Source: Bradyrhizobium sp. (GTDB taxonomy: Bacteria > Pseudomonadota > Alphaproteobacteria > Rhizobiales > Xanthobacteraceae). Taken from it: DNA of 64,000 nt. Both the position numbers and the translations under genes were made by a program. The stretch lies in NCBI RefSeq assembly GCF_030693485.1, contig NZ_JAUYAN010000180.1:35106-99105 (forward strand), given 5' to 3'. The notes below the pieces were generated by a model that did not search any database, was not told the origin of the DNA, and was given only the letters and a program-made list of their open reading frames with translations. This document shows, piece after piece, positions 45,836 through 54,272 of this stretch. Each line of letters opens with the position of its first letter. Positions within the stretch are counted from its first letter, which is position 1.

Positions 45836-46635
45836 TGGGGCTTTTGGACGGCTATTTTGATCCGGAGCAATTTCAGGCCAGTGGCGGCTTGCTCGGCCGG
45901 TTGGTCTCGCTGCCACCGATGCAAGGCCTATATCAGCGGGGCGTGGATTTCGATCCACAGGTTTCAGCCGATAACCGACAGCCGGCCAGAGCTCTGATGC
46001 CGGTACCTTTGCCTATGCCCCGGCCGATATTGCAGGCCAATGGACCTGCAGCTAGTCCGCAGACGGCGTTCTACCGGCCGACGCCAGACATTCCCTTTCG
46101 AGGTTACCCGATGCCTCAATCCGGAAGCGCGGATGTTTCGCAGGCCGTGCAGCAGCCTTCCAATCCCGGCGATCGCCGGAGCGCCGGCTATCAAAGCTGG
46201 ACTCATGCGCCGAATGGCAATCCGGTCGCGGGGCTTGCAAACGGTATCACCGGCCTGAGTTCTGGACGGCGTAGTGAGGCGGGCGACCGGGCCGGAGGGA
46301 GCGGCGAAGCCAATTCAATAGCGGGCGAACAACCGCCTGGCTTAAGCAAGATCGGGTATTTCGAAATTCCGACCAACCCTAACCAGGCAATCGGAGAACT
46401 GCTGGGCATTCAGGAGCGAAATGAAGGAAATACAATCAGTCAGAAAGATCATGTGTCCGGGGTAAGAGAAGGAAATATCAGGCGCAAGGAGGACGGAAGT
46501 CTGGAGGTGACGAATGGTACCGTCGTCACTTTCTCCTGCAAAGATGGTCGAGCGAAGACGATCACCGTGACGGGTGAAGATATCGCCGATATAGATATAA
46601 ACACCGGGGAAGTCGCCATACAAAAGTCCTTTTGA
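45835..46635 (+). CDS. GGLLG-motif accessory protein 3
   Basis: 266 residues. N-terminus GLLDGYFDPEQFQASGGLLGRLVSLPPMQ with GGLLG at 17-21, then a Pro-rich linker with short repeated PxPxP turns, and a C-terminal domain from about residue 170: GYFEIPTNPNQAIGELLGIQERN, then strands ending in VTGEDIADIDINTGEVAIQKSF. No toxin family recognised. Coupled to the S74 fibre gene and followed by an exported protein. Confidence 0.65.
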   Translation: MGLLDGYFDPEQFQASGGLLGRLVSLPPMQGLYQRGVDFDPQVSADNRQPARALMPVPLPMPRPILQANGPAASPQTAFYRPTPDIPFRGYPMPQSGSADVSQAVQQPSNPGDRRSAGYQSWTHAPNGNPVAGLANGITGLSSGRRSEAGDRAGGSGEANSIAGEQPPGLSKIGYFEIPTNPNQAIGELLGIQERNEGNTISQKDHVSGVREGNIRRKEDGSLEVTNGTVVTFSCKDGRAKTITVTGEDIADIDINTGEVAIQKSF

Positions 46636-46705
46636 ACGACGGTATAATTGCTGCTGGCGAACCTGTCCGCCGGAATTCTGCGAAAGCTCCTCAAGGTTTT
46701 TGACA

Positions 46706-47482
46706 ATGCCGCAAAAGGTCCTTGGGATAGTCGGTGCTGTATTCATCGGACTGCTCATCGATGGCTCCCGAGCTTCAGCGGAGCCCGATGCGGATGTGCT
46801 TTCCTGGCTGCCCCAGCCCGCCCCCGGTGAAGATGCCTTGGTCGTTAGAAGAAATGCCGTCATGAATAAAATGGCGGAAGCCAGGAATAACAGGGTGACC
46901 ATCGTCAAGTTCGACGACGATACTGAAACCAAGTGCCCGACGCTCGCAAATCTGTTCTTCTCTGCGGGCGGCAAGCTCGAGTGGGTGACGCCAAATATCA
47001 GTCTGTCTGACGCCGCCAAAACGACTGTCTATCTGGAGGGCAGCGGCCCGGAGGACAAGAGCGCTGACTTCGTCATTCAAAATACGTTTTGCCGATATGT
47101 GCTGACGGTGAAACGGTATGAGCGGGACGGAGAGGTGGAGAAGGAAGTTCTAGTAAGACACATACCAAAAATCCACAGAAACGGGATTTCCAAATCACGC
47201 GCGCCGGCGGACCGGGATGAAAAAATCGGGTATAGAGAAACAGTGGTGCGATTTCTCAATCCATCTAAGCCGCTGGATTTTACCGGGATCGCCATCCTGG
47301 CGCCGACGACGATTACAGTTTTTCTTGCGAACACCGAGAAGGATTTGAAGGTTGCTTCCGAGAGCAACTTTCTCACGCGTACCTACAAAATCGAAATCAA
47401 GAATGCGCAGGCCGCACTTCGGATTTCGATCAATCGAGAGATCTATTCGAATGGGCAGTGGGTGAATGCGTTCAATAAGTGA
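46706..47482 (+). CDS. Exported hypothetical protein, partner of the 45835 gene
   Basis: 258 residues. Signal peptide PQKVLGIVGAVFIGLLIDGSRASA, then a soluble strand-rich domain (NNRVTIVKFDDDTETKCPTL; FVIQNTFCRYVLTVKRYERDGEV; ILAPTTITVFLANTEKD). Two Cys could form a periplasmic disulfide. No known family. A periplasmic partner beside a cytoplasmic-looking GGLLG protein repeats the arrangement at 29748-31747. ATG 46706 is preferred to TTG 46700. Confidence 0.6.
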   Translation: MPQKVLGIVGAVFIGLLIDGSRASAEPDADVLSWLPQPAPGEDALVVRRNAVMNKMAEARNNRVTIVKFDDDTETKCPTLANLFFSAGGKLEWVTPNISLSDAAKTTVYLEGSGPEDKSADFVIQNTFCRYVLTVKRYERDGEVEKEVLVRHIPKIHRNGISKSRAPADRDEKIGYRETVVRFLNPSKPLDFTGIAILAPTTITVFLANTEKDLKVASESNFLTRTYKIEIKNAQAALRISINREIYSNGQWVNAFNK

Positions 47483-47796
47483 GGCGTGAACAGCACGAGA
47501 TCATCCTGCATTTGAGATCCATCGTCGGATGTTTCGCCCCCGCCATGTTTCGCGCTGTAATCGAGGCGACTCAGCAGATAGTCAGGGAAATCGGGCGAAG
47601 GAACAAACGCTGAATCCAGCACGCTTACTTTGCCCGATTCCAGACGTCTCGGACTCGCATGATGTGAAGTCCGACCCGATGCACTACCAATGAGGAAAAT
47701 ACTTGGCATCAGCCGTCGCCGCCGGCCTCAAACGTGATGCATTTGCCGTCTTCAAAATCGTTCGCCCGATTGCCCTGAGCAGATAGTCGTTGTGGG
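47483..47796. other. Gap with a possible reverse-strand fragment
   Basis: No clear forward gene. On the reverse strand 47443-47709 is open and reads protein-like (LDSAFVPSPDFPDYLLSRLDY, GGGETSDDGS), but it overlaps the end of the 46706 gene and has no recognised match. It may be a remnant of an older cassette. Confidence 0.3.
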
Positions 47797-47825
47797 TTGA
47801 CATTGTTCTTGTTTTGTTCTAAAGA
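47797..47825 (+). promoter_or_regulatory. LexA-type box in a promoter spacer (SOS2)
   Basis: TTGACA at 47797-47802, GTTC-N7-GTTC at 47805-47819, and TAAAGA at 47820-47825 as a -10 with 17-base spacing. Nearly identical to SOS1 over 24 bases. The predicted start lies about 30 bases before the ATG at 47861. Confidence 0.72.
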
Positions 47826-47860
47826 ATTCGGCGACAGTTGTCTAGAGGACCCTGGTAGCG

Positions 47861-48778
47861 ATGTCGCGCCGTAAGAGGGACGATGATCAAGCGGAGCGCT
47901 CGCCGGCTTATCGACATGGCGTGCGATCCTGCGAGAGGCACAAGACACCGATCAGTTTTCGCTCTCTCCGCATCGCACGGTTCGCAGCTCTCCTCGTTGC
48001 TTTTCCTGTCTGGGGCACGGGGATGGCTTGCGCAGAAGTGTCGGAGGCCGAAAAGGCAACTTACGCGGACGCACTGGCCTATTGTCGGGAGGTTATGGCA
48101 CGTCCAGTGGCGCTGCGGAGCGACAGACGGGTCCTGTGCCTCGACGGCGGGATTTCCGAGGTGACGGAGGTTTTGCTTGCTGATGGCCTCGAACAGGGTG
48201 GTGTTTTCGTGGTTCGTGGCCACAGCGGAGATATGGCGCTTACCATGGAGCTTGCCGAATTGCTCTTGATGAAGCAGGCAACCGTCGTCGTCTCCGATTA
48301 TTGCCTCGCCATCTGTGCCGATTATCTTTTCATCGCCTCAACCAAAACCTTCGTACCCAAGGACTCCCTTGTTGCGTGGATAAACCATGGGGCCGGACCG
48401 GATAATGACTGTATCGGATTTTCGGAAACGTCTGAGCCCACTGCGCCATATTTTTTAGGGTATCCATGCGCGGGTTATTTCAGTGATGCTCGTATCCTAA
48501 AGATCCTGCAACTCAAGAATAAATTTCATGACAGAAGGGTTTTTCGGCCGGAGTTCCGGAACCCTCCGCAAAGTTTCGACGTCCGACGAATCCTGAAGCG
48601 CAAGTTCGACGCGACCGGTAGATATCCTTACAACTTCCATTGGACGTGGAATCCGCGGTACTACCCTGGTGCAATCAGGACGAAGGTTTCTTACGAGGCG
48701 TATCCACAAAGCCAGGACGAGGTTGACGCCCTCCTGAAGCGGATTGGTCTGTCGCTGTCGGTCATCTACGATCCGTAG
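47861..48778 (+). CDS. Exported ClpP/crotonase-like protein without the usual serine
   Basis: 305 residues: a basic N-terminus, an export segment (IARFAALLVAFPVWGTGMACA), then a region like periplasmic ClpP-fold proteins (COG3904 style): GVFVVRGHSGDMALTMELAELLLMK, VVVSDYCLAICADYLFIASTKTFVPKDSLVAWINHG. Those proteins have C-x-S-A/S-C-A here with a catalytic Ser; this has CLAICADY, so it may be inactive or use other residues. Directly behind the SOS2 promoter. The nearest downstream gene is the broken GGLPG gene. Confidence 0.55.
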   Translation: MSRRKRDDDQAERSPAYRHGVRSCERHKTPISFRSLRIARFAALLVAFPVWGTGMACAEVSEAEKATYADALAYCREVMARPVALRSDRRVLCLDGGISEVTEVLLADGLEQGGVFVVRGHSGDMALTMELAELLLMKQATVVVSDYCLAICADYLFIASTKTFVPKDSLVAWINHGAGPDNDCIGFSETSEPTAPYFLGYPCAGYFSDARILKILQLKNKFHDRRVFRPEFRNPPQSFDVRRILKRKFDATGRYPYNFHWTWNPRYYPGAIRTKVSYEAYPQSQDEVDALLKRIGLSLSVIYDP

Positions 48779-48878
48779 ATCGATCCTTCCATCGGAAAAT
48801 CGGTCTCTCTGGGTGAGAGCAGTCTGCGCGCAGAAGCCGGCTGAAACGACAATTTCCAATCCAACACGGGAAAGCAAA

Positions 48879-49450
48879 ATGGCCTCCTCGTTCAAAGACG
48901 ATTCCTATCGACGACCCAACTTTTCCTATCGGCGCCCCAATTTTGCGACTGACGGAGCGTTACCCGAAAAAGTTGAGGTCAAGTGGATTCTGCCGTCTCG
49001 CCCGAGTCTTCCGGAGCCGAAACCCGATCTCCCCTGGGGTATCGATCCGCGGACACTTCCAGAGCAGTGGAAGCTCCCCATTCCGTCCCCCCAACCTCCG
49101 CCTCAACCAGCACCTCCGCCGCATGATGTCGATCCCCCGAGCTATCCCAACTCATCACCGAAAATCTTTCGGGACGAGAAGAAGCTGTTCCACGAAACTG
49201 GCTTACGTCTTACGAATCTCAGATCGAGGATGACCGACGCGGCTCGATCACTTATGCTCCGGAAGGCGTCGCCTCCGCGACGAGCATTGCGCCGGCGGCC
49301 AGCGTCGGTGGTCTGCCTGGCATGCTTTACGAGTTGATGCGGCAGAGCAAGCTGGAACCAGAACGCAGCTTCAATTCAAATCCGCAAGACTCGTCGGAGC
49401 AGGCGCCACCAGAGCGACGACGATTGATGCGCCGCACCTATCGCCAGTAA
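48879..49450 (+). pseudogene. Frameshifted GGLPG-motif accessory gene
   Basis: The first frame reads ASSFKDDSYRRPNFSYRRPNF, VEVKWILPSRPSLPEPKP, a Pro-rich linker and KIFRDEKKLFHET, then turns to Arg-rich nonsense and ends at 49337. Another frame continues sensibly from about 49199: WLTSYESQIEDDRRGSITYA, VASATSIAPAASVGGLPGML, LMRQ, to the stop at 49450. One missing base near 49197-49200 explains both. GGLPG corresponds to GGLLG of the neighbouring accessory proteins. Confidence 0.7.
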
Positions 49451-49582
49451 GCAGATGCGAGGCGATTGACATGACCGACCGGCGCAGCACGCTGATGGCC
49501 TATCCACGGCCAATGACACCCCCGATTTTGGGTCGCGCCCTTCTGCACGAACTCAACACCAAATTTCACTGGAGCACCAAAT

Positions 49583-50791
49583 ATGGCCGATGAATCCGAT
49601 TCCGCGCTGACCGGCGCCGCTTACGATCTGGCCAATGCCGGCTTCAGGCCGATGTCGGACACAGGAAAAAAAGACGATGAACAAACGATCGGAACTGACA
49701 GTGCGTCATTGCGCGCCGCTGCGGAGCAGCGCGGCGGCCCTTCAGACGACATAGTTGCCTGGGCATACGTCGATGACAATGGCAAGCCAGCTCCGGCCGA
49801 CGAGGCGATCACGCTCGACCGCGCCGCCCGCGACTATGCCAGCGCCACCGCTGTCGATCAATTCGTGGTGCAGAATGAGTCAAGCCAAGCGTTGGCCGCG
49901 CGGATCGACGCAATGCGCGCTGAAGCCATGGCTGCCGATTCCGATGCCGCCGAGTTTTACGGATTTGAGCCGCCGCGGCGGGAAGCCGATGAAAGAAAAC
50001 CCGAAAAGCCTGAATCTGGAAGGGCGAAACCCGATCCGCTCGACGCGAGCGACCGCAGCATAGATGGCCTCGCTTCGGAAATAGAGAAGGCGATGCAGCA
50101 TCCGCAGGTCCGCCAAGCCATTGAGGAAAAGATTGGTGAAGCGGAACGGACGAGGCAAGACTATCGCAATGGGTTGGCGGCTGCGACGCAGATTGCACAG
50201 GTAAGTTTTGTCAGCCAGTTTCCTGAGCTGGCGAGCGTCGTACCGGACGAGCTGCCTAGCGCGCTCGAGCTGATGTCGCGGCAGGATCCGGCAAGGTTCG
50301 CCCGCGTGGAGGCGATGATCGCGACAACCGAACACATGTTCGCACAGCAGGCGCAGGAAAGCCGGCGCCAGGCCGTGCTGGCGCAGCAGAATTTTCATGA
50401 TTATGCGAAATCGGAGGACGCGCGCCTCGAAACCATGCTGAAGGGCGAGTCGAAGGAAGTCCAGCAGGCCGTCACCGCCGAGATTTTTGCATCAGCGAGG
50501 GCCAGCGGCGTCGAGCCCGCCGAGCTGACGAGGTTGTTCAACAGCGAACCGCTGATGCGCAACGCGGTGTTCCAGCAAATGATGTATGATGCCGGAAAAT
50601 ATCGTCTGATGCTGAAAGCCAGGGACGCAGCTGCCGCCAGGCCGGTGCCGCCGGTGCAGCGTCCGGGCATGGCGCGAACGGTCGCCGAGCGCGAACATGC
50701 GGACCTGCGGTCGCTCAACGCAAGGCTCTCAAGCTCGGGTGACATCAAGGATGCGGTGGCGCTGTATCATGCGCGAAAATCCAGGCGCTAA
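49583..50791 (+). CDS. Phage internal/scaffold-like protein
   Basis: 402 helical, Ala/Glu/Arg-rich residues: disordered acidic N-terminus, central EIEKAMQHPQVRQAIEEKIGEAERTRQDY, VSFVSQFPELASVVPDELP, then a helical part and a short C-terminal GMARTVAEREHADLRSLNARLSSSGDIKDAVALYHAR. The C-terminal helix-turn resembles scaffold or ejection proteins of podoviruses. It sits downstream of the tail genes, so an ejected internal protein is as likely as a scaffold. Confidence 0.6.
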   Translation: MADESDSALTGAAYDLANAGFRPMSDTGKKDDEQTIGTDSASLRAAAEQRGGPSDDIVAWAYVDDNGKPAPADEAITLDRAARDYASATAVDQFVVQNESSQALAARIDAMRAEAMAADSDAAEFYGFEPPRREADERKPEKPESGRAKPDPLDASDRSIDGLASEIEKAMQHPQVRQAIEEKIGEAERTRQDYRNGLAAATQIAQVSFVSQFPELASVVPDELPSALELMSRQDPARFARVEAMIATTEHMFAQQAQESRRQAVLAQQNFHDYAKSEDARLETMLKGESKEVQQAVTAEIFASARASGVEPAELTRLFNSEPLMRNAVFQQMMYDAGKYRLMLKARDAAAARPVPPVQRPGMARTVAEREHADLRSLNARLSSSGDIKDAVALYHARKSRR

Positions 50792-51001
50792 GGAAATCTC
50801 TCACCCTGGGCCGTAACCGCCGGTTCGCAGCGACATAGAAATGCGTATGGATTGCTACCGTACGCGAACCGATGCCGGACTTGCCATTCCCGCTGCCGTT
50901 ATATGATCGACGCCAGAAGCGCTTCGGTCGAAAGAACTGACTGAGATAGACTGCGCGCTGCTGCGCCCGACACCATACGCGCTTGTAAGGAGGAATTCCC
51001 C

Positions 51002-51268
51002 ATGTCAGACGATGATCGAGCCTTCATCGAACGCGGCGAGTCCTTGACCGAGAAGCTCTCCAGCAAGCCGGCGACGATCGAGCAGATCGCGGACAATTTC
51101 GCGCTCTATGGTGTGAAGAAGCGTGCCGATGCGCTGGAAGACCTCGATGGCGAATTGCGGGACGAGGTCGATTCCGGTTCGCATAGTCTGCGGCGGCGGG
51201 TGCAATTGATGGCGCTGCGCAGGAAGATGGGCGGTGTCCATGCCGTGCTTCGCAAGGCCAGGCGGTAG
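51002..51268 (+). CDS. Small phage protein (88 aa)
   Basis: 88 charged helical residues: DRAFIERGESLTEKLSSKP, IADNFALYGVKKRADALEDL, RVQLMALRRKMGGVHAVLRKARR. AAGGAGG about 10 bases before the ATG. Eight bases separate it from the next gene. Function unknown. Confidence 0.65.
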   Translation: MSDDDRAFIERGESLTEKLSSKPATIEQIADNFALYGVKKRADALEDLDGELRDEVDSGSHSLRRRVQLMALRRKMGGVHAVLRKARR

Positions 51269-51276
51269 GTGGAGCG

Positions 51277-51801
51277 ATGGGGAGCCCGGTGCTGGCCGCA
51301 CTCGCGCAGGCGCGCATGCGCGCCGCGCCCATGTTTGCCAAATGGTGCGAGCTGAACGGATCCACCTGGTGCCCGGCGGCGCCCGCCGATGTCGCTAGGT
51401 TTGTCGCAGATGGCGTCTCGCTCGGTATTGAACGGTTGTGGCCGGCGGTGCAGGAAATCTCGAAAGTACATAGCTCCCTCGGTCTTGCCGATCCGACGCT
51501 CGGCGGCGTTGCGGCAGTTGCCATCAACAAGGTCGGCGGTATTTTACCGCCACGCTCCTGGCCAGACGACCGCAAGCAGCGGTTCGCATCGTTGCCTTAT
51601 GATTTGCAGGTGTATGTCGCTGCCCACGAGGCGCAGCGCGAAAAGGCGCTGCGGCGGGCCCAGAACGAGACGGCCATCGCCAGACAGAAACTGGCAGCAC
51701 TGCAGGCGCAGCAACCCGCGGCGACCGGCGGCACAACAGCAGAAGGAACAGCAGCAGATGATCGCAAAGGACGTGAAGTCGACCCGAACGCCGCCGCTTG
51801 A
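51277..51801 (+). CDS. Phage protein resembling an integrase core-binding domain
   Basis: 174 residues. Residues about 15-75 (MFAKWCELNGSTWCPAAPADVARFVADG, IERLWPAVQEISKVHSSLGLADP) follow the SAM-like N-terminal fold of tyrosine recombinases (FxxWCxxxGxxxxPA...V..I...H...G). There is no catalytic domain: the rest is a helical Gln/Ala-rich tail. It may be a DNA-binding virion or packaging protein. GGTGGAGCG lies before the ATG. Confidence 0.55.
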   Translation: MGSPVLAALAQARMRAAPMFAKWCELNGSTWCPAAPADVARFVADGVSLGIERLWPAVQEISKVHSSLGLADPTLGGVAAVAINKVGGILPPRSWPDDRKQRFASLPYDLQVYVAAHEAQREKALRRAQNETAIARQKLAALQAQQPAATGGTTAEGTAADDRKGREVDPNAAA

Positions 51802-52006
51802 AGAACGGATCAGGCAGATTCGCTCCGAAATCGACGCCATCGTCGACGCACGGGCAGAGGCGGCGGCGAAGCAAAGCCCGGGCGTTCCGCTCGGTGTGAT
51901 CCGCAGCCTGCTGACCGCGCGCGCGCCGGCCTGCCCCTGCGCGCAATACCTCGAGATCAGCGGCGAGGGTCAAGAAGGCGGGGCACGAGTATCCGCAACC
52001 CGATAA
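51758..52006 (+). CDS. Small phage protein (82 aa)
   Basis: 82 residues: LEERIRQIRSEIDAIVDARAEAAA, GVPLGVIRSLLTARAPACPCAQYLEIS. The helix plus ACPCAQYLEI ending is a recurrent small protein in rhizobial prophages, function unknown. It overlaps the previous gene by 44 bases in another frame, with AGAAGGAAC before its ATG. Confidence 0.6.
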   Translation: MIAKDVKSTRTPPLEERIRQIRSEIDAIVDARAEAAAKQSPGVPLGVIRSLLTARAPACPCAQYLEISGEGQEGGARVSATR

Positions 52007-52110
52007 CAATGTAGCCTCTGCTCCATTGATACTCGCTGGCCGGCTCCAGCCGTCACTCCCGTTACTTGCGCAACGGCTCCGGTCGCGAATTTGAAAGCGC
52101 CAGCAACGAA

Positions 52111-52140
52111 CGGCGACCCTCGCGGTCGCCGTTTTCATTT
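52111..52140 (+). terminator. Probable intrinsic terminator
   Basis: Stem CGGCGACC (52111-52118) and GGTCGCCG (52124-52131) with a 5-base loop, followed by TTTTCATTT. It lies between the small structural genes and the collar-domain fibre gene, so the fibre may be expressed separately or by read-through. Confidence 0.6.
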
Positions 52141-52154
52141 CAGGGGATACAGGC

Positions 52155-53138
52155 ATGACCCTCTACAAATGGTCGCAGACGGCTTCCGCGGACGCAACTG
52201 CCGACAGCACGATCAACTGGGCGGAGGGGCAGTCGCCCTCCAGCGTCAACGATTCCGCCCGCGCCATGATGGCCGCGACGGCCAAATACCGCGACGACAT
52301 TGCCGGCGCCATCGTCACCGCGGGGATATCGACGGCATACACGGTTTCGTCTTACGAAGTGTTCGAAACGCTCGTCCACCTCAACGGCCAGATGATCGCG
52401 TTCACGCCGCATGTCACGAACGGCGCGACAGTGACGCTGAATGTGGATTCGCTCGGTGCCCGGCCGCTGCGGTCGGCGCCCGGCGTCGAGTTGCTAGCAG
52501 GCACGCTGATCCAGGGCACGCCCTATGTCGTGGTCTACAATCATGCGAGTGCTGCTTTCTACCTCCATGGATTTTTTGGCAATCCGTATAACATCCCGTT
52601 GGGGGGCGGGTTGCCGTTCTTCGGCCCGACTGCACCGAACAGCTCGTTTGTGTTTCCTTACGGTCAGGCGATTTCTCGAGCGACCTATTCAGCCCTGTTC
52701 GCATTGTTTGGTACGACTTACGGCACTGGCGACGGATCGACCACGTTCAACGTCCCTGATCTTCGTGGGCGCGTTCTGGCCGGCAAGGATGACATGGGCG
52801 GCAACCCAGCGTCTCGGTTGACGCCAAGTTACTTTGGAACAAGCGCAGCAGCTCTTGGTGCAGTCGGCGGCGGTGAAAGCCATACTCTGACAACAGCGCA
52901 ACTTGCCGCGCATACCCACGTTAACACACTAATCGACCCAGGCCATGCACATAACTATGGTCAAGTAGCTGATGCTCCTGGTGGTTCTGCTATTCAGAGT
53001 GCTAGAAATGGTACCGGGTCAACCACAGCAATGAACACCACTGGCGTTACTATAATCAATGCCAGCGCTGGCGGCGGTGGTGCCCATAACAATGTGCAGC
53101 CAACGATAATCTGCAATTACATTCTGCGCATCGTTTAA
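52155..53138 (+). CDS. Tail-collar-domain fibre protein
   Basis: 327 residues. The N-terminal virion-binding part starts TLYKWSQTASADATADSTINWAEGQSPSSVNDSARAMM. The phage tail collar domain spans about residues 155-225 (PFFGPTAPNSSFVFPYGQ, ATYSALFALFGTTYGTGDG, TFNVPDLRGRVLAGKDDMGG), and the C-terminus has a His-rich AHTHVNTLIDPGHAHNYG and IICNYILRIV end, typical of receptor-binding fibres. Confidence 0.85.
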   Translation: MTLYKWSQTASADATADSTINWAEGQSPSSVNDSARAMMAATAKYRDDIAGAIVTAGISTAYTVSSYEVFETLVHLNGQMIAFTPHVTNGATVTLNVDSLGARPLRSAPGVELLAGTLIQGTPYVVVYNHASAAFYLHGFFGNPYNIPLGGGLPFFGPTAPNSSFVFPYGQAISRATYSALFALFGTTYGTGDGSTTFNVPDLRGRVLAGKDDMGGNPASRLTPSYFGTSAAALGAVGGGESHTLTTAQLAAHTHVNTLIDPGHAHNYGQVADAPGGSAIQSARNGTGSTTAMNTTGVTIINASAGGGGAHNNVQPTIICNYILRIV

Positions 53139-53842
53139 TCGAAGGATTCGATCGGCATTTGCGAGGCAGCAAAATAAAGGTTGTGGCGCGTTGGGTAAAA
53201 TGTCTCCCAGACCTTCACGAATTTGAAATGCGGCGTGAAGAAACGGCGCAAATCCTCCTTGTCCTTGAACTCATACTCGTGAAGGTCGTTACTCTTTCTC
53301 CCGTCCTTGGCTTCGGTCAGTGTATAGCCGCTCAGTATGCCGTCTTGACCCAGCCGCTGAACGATCTCGCGCATGATCTTATCGATTTCAGCTTCGGTAA
53401 AATGTTCAATGGCCGCATCCCACACGATGTTATCGAAGGGGCCGGGCGGCAATCCATTGCGGATGTCGTGCTGTAGGTAAGTAATGTTTGGGGCCGAGTT
53501 ATATCGTCTTGCGTGAGGGATGGCGTCCTTGTCAAAGTCAATGGCAATGATAGTCGAGGCGGCTGATGAATAGAAGTGGCGCGCATTGTACCCATCGCCG
53601 CTACAGATTTCGAGCATCTTGGAGTTCGGTTTTAAGACCATGCGAGAGAATACACCACGTTCTACCCAAAGGCCGTTGTTTTTTGCCGAATGCTGCCAGT
53701 GCTGATCAAGGTAATGGTCGAACCACTCCGGGCGGGGGTGGAAGCCCCATTGCACGGCGAACTGGGCAAAATGAGTGAAGGCGGAAACCTTCCTGACGAC
53801 AAAATTCAGTCCCTTCAGGGCAGACACAACTAATTGGCGCAT
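53135..53842 (-). CDS. Class I SAM-dependent methyltransferase
   Basis: 235 residues. Motif I MLEICSGDGYNARHF, motif II IIAIDFDKDAI, motif IV FDNIVWDAAIEHF, and post-motif HDIRNGLPPGP. It methylates an unknown acceptor. On the reverse strand inside the late region, convergent with the fibre gene by a 4-base overlap. Lower GC than the flanking phage genes suggests separate acquisition. Surface-modifying methylation is possible. Confidence 0.82.
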   Translation of the reverse strand: MRQLVVSALKGLNFVVRKVSAFTHFAQFAVQWGFHPRPEWFDHYLDQHWQHSAKNNGLWVERGVFSRMVLKPNSKMLEICSGDGYNARHFYSSAASTIIAIDFDKDAIPHARRYNSAPNITYLQHDIRNGLPPGPFDNIVWDAAIEHFTEAEIDKIMREIVQRLGQDGILSGYTLTEAKDGRKSNDLHEYEFKDKEDLRRFFTPHFKFVKVWETFYPTRHNLYFAASQMPIESFD

Positions 53843-54272
53843 CCGCTTAGCCTCTTTTTCGATTATCTAGCTCGTGTGCAGCGCCAATAGCTAACAGCAA
53901 CAACACGAGAAGCAGGGATGCCGTCACCGATGTGGAAGTTAATTGTATTTCATCCGTTTACTGAAATCTACCATCCCACCTCCACACCGAGCAAGGCCCG
54001 ACTCCACTAGAAGGGGCGCGGAACTATGGCTGATACAGCGCAATTTGACCATCTAGAAGAGGACCGGTATCCCGTAGTCCTATGGCCGTGACGCACCAGC
54101 GAGATTCTTCGCAGAATTGGTCCCGTCGCTGGTGCAAGGCGATTCTTGGGACTGGGTTTCCACGCACGTTTTGAATGGCGTGCACCGCTCATCAGTTGTG
54201 AGAGGGGCCTCGCGCGCATGTGGCCTCATTCGCCCTGGCAATGAGACATCGTTGTATCGACCGCACACCGCA
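53843..54272. other. Gap between two reverse-strand accessory genes
   Basis: 430 bases, AT-richer than the surroundings. It probably holds the promoter of the methyltransferase. Short open frames on both strands look like chance, and no repeat or terminator was recognised. Confidence 0.4.

Noticed and set aside
44879..45958. 359-codon reverse frame opposite the S74 fibre gene
   Set aside because: Antisense to a protein with a clear S74 domain; no recognisable motif.
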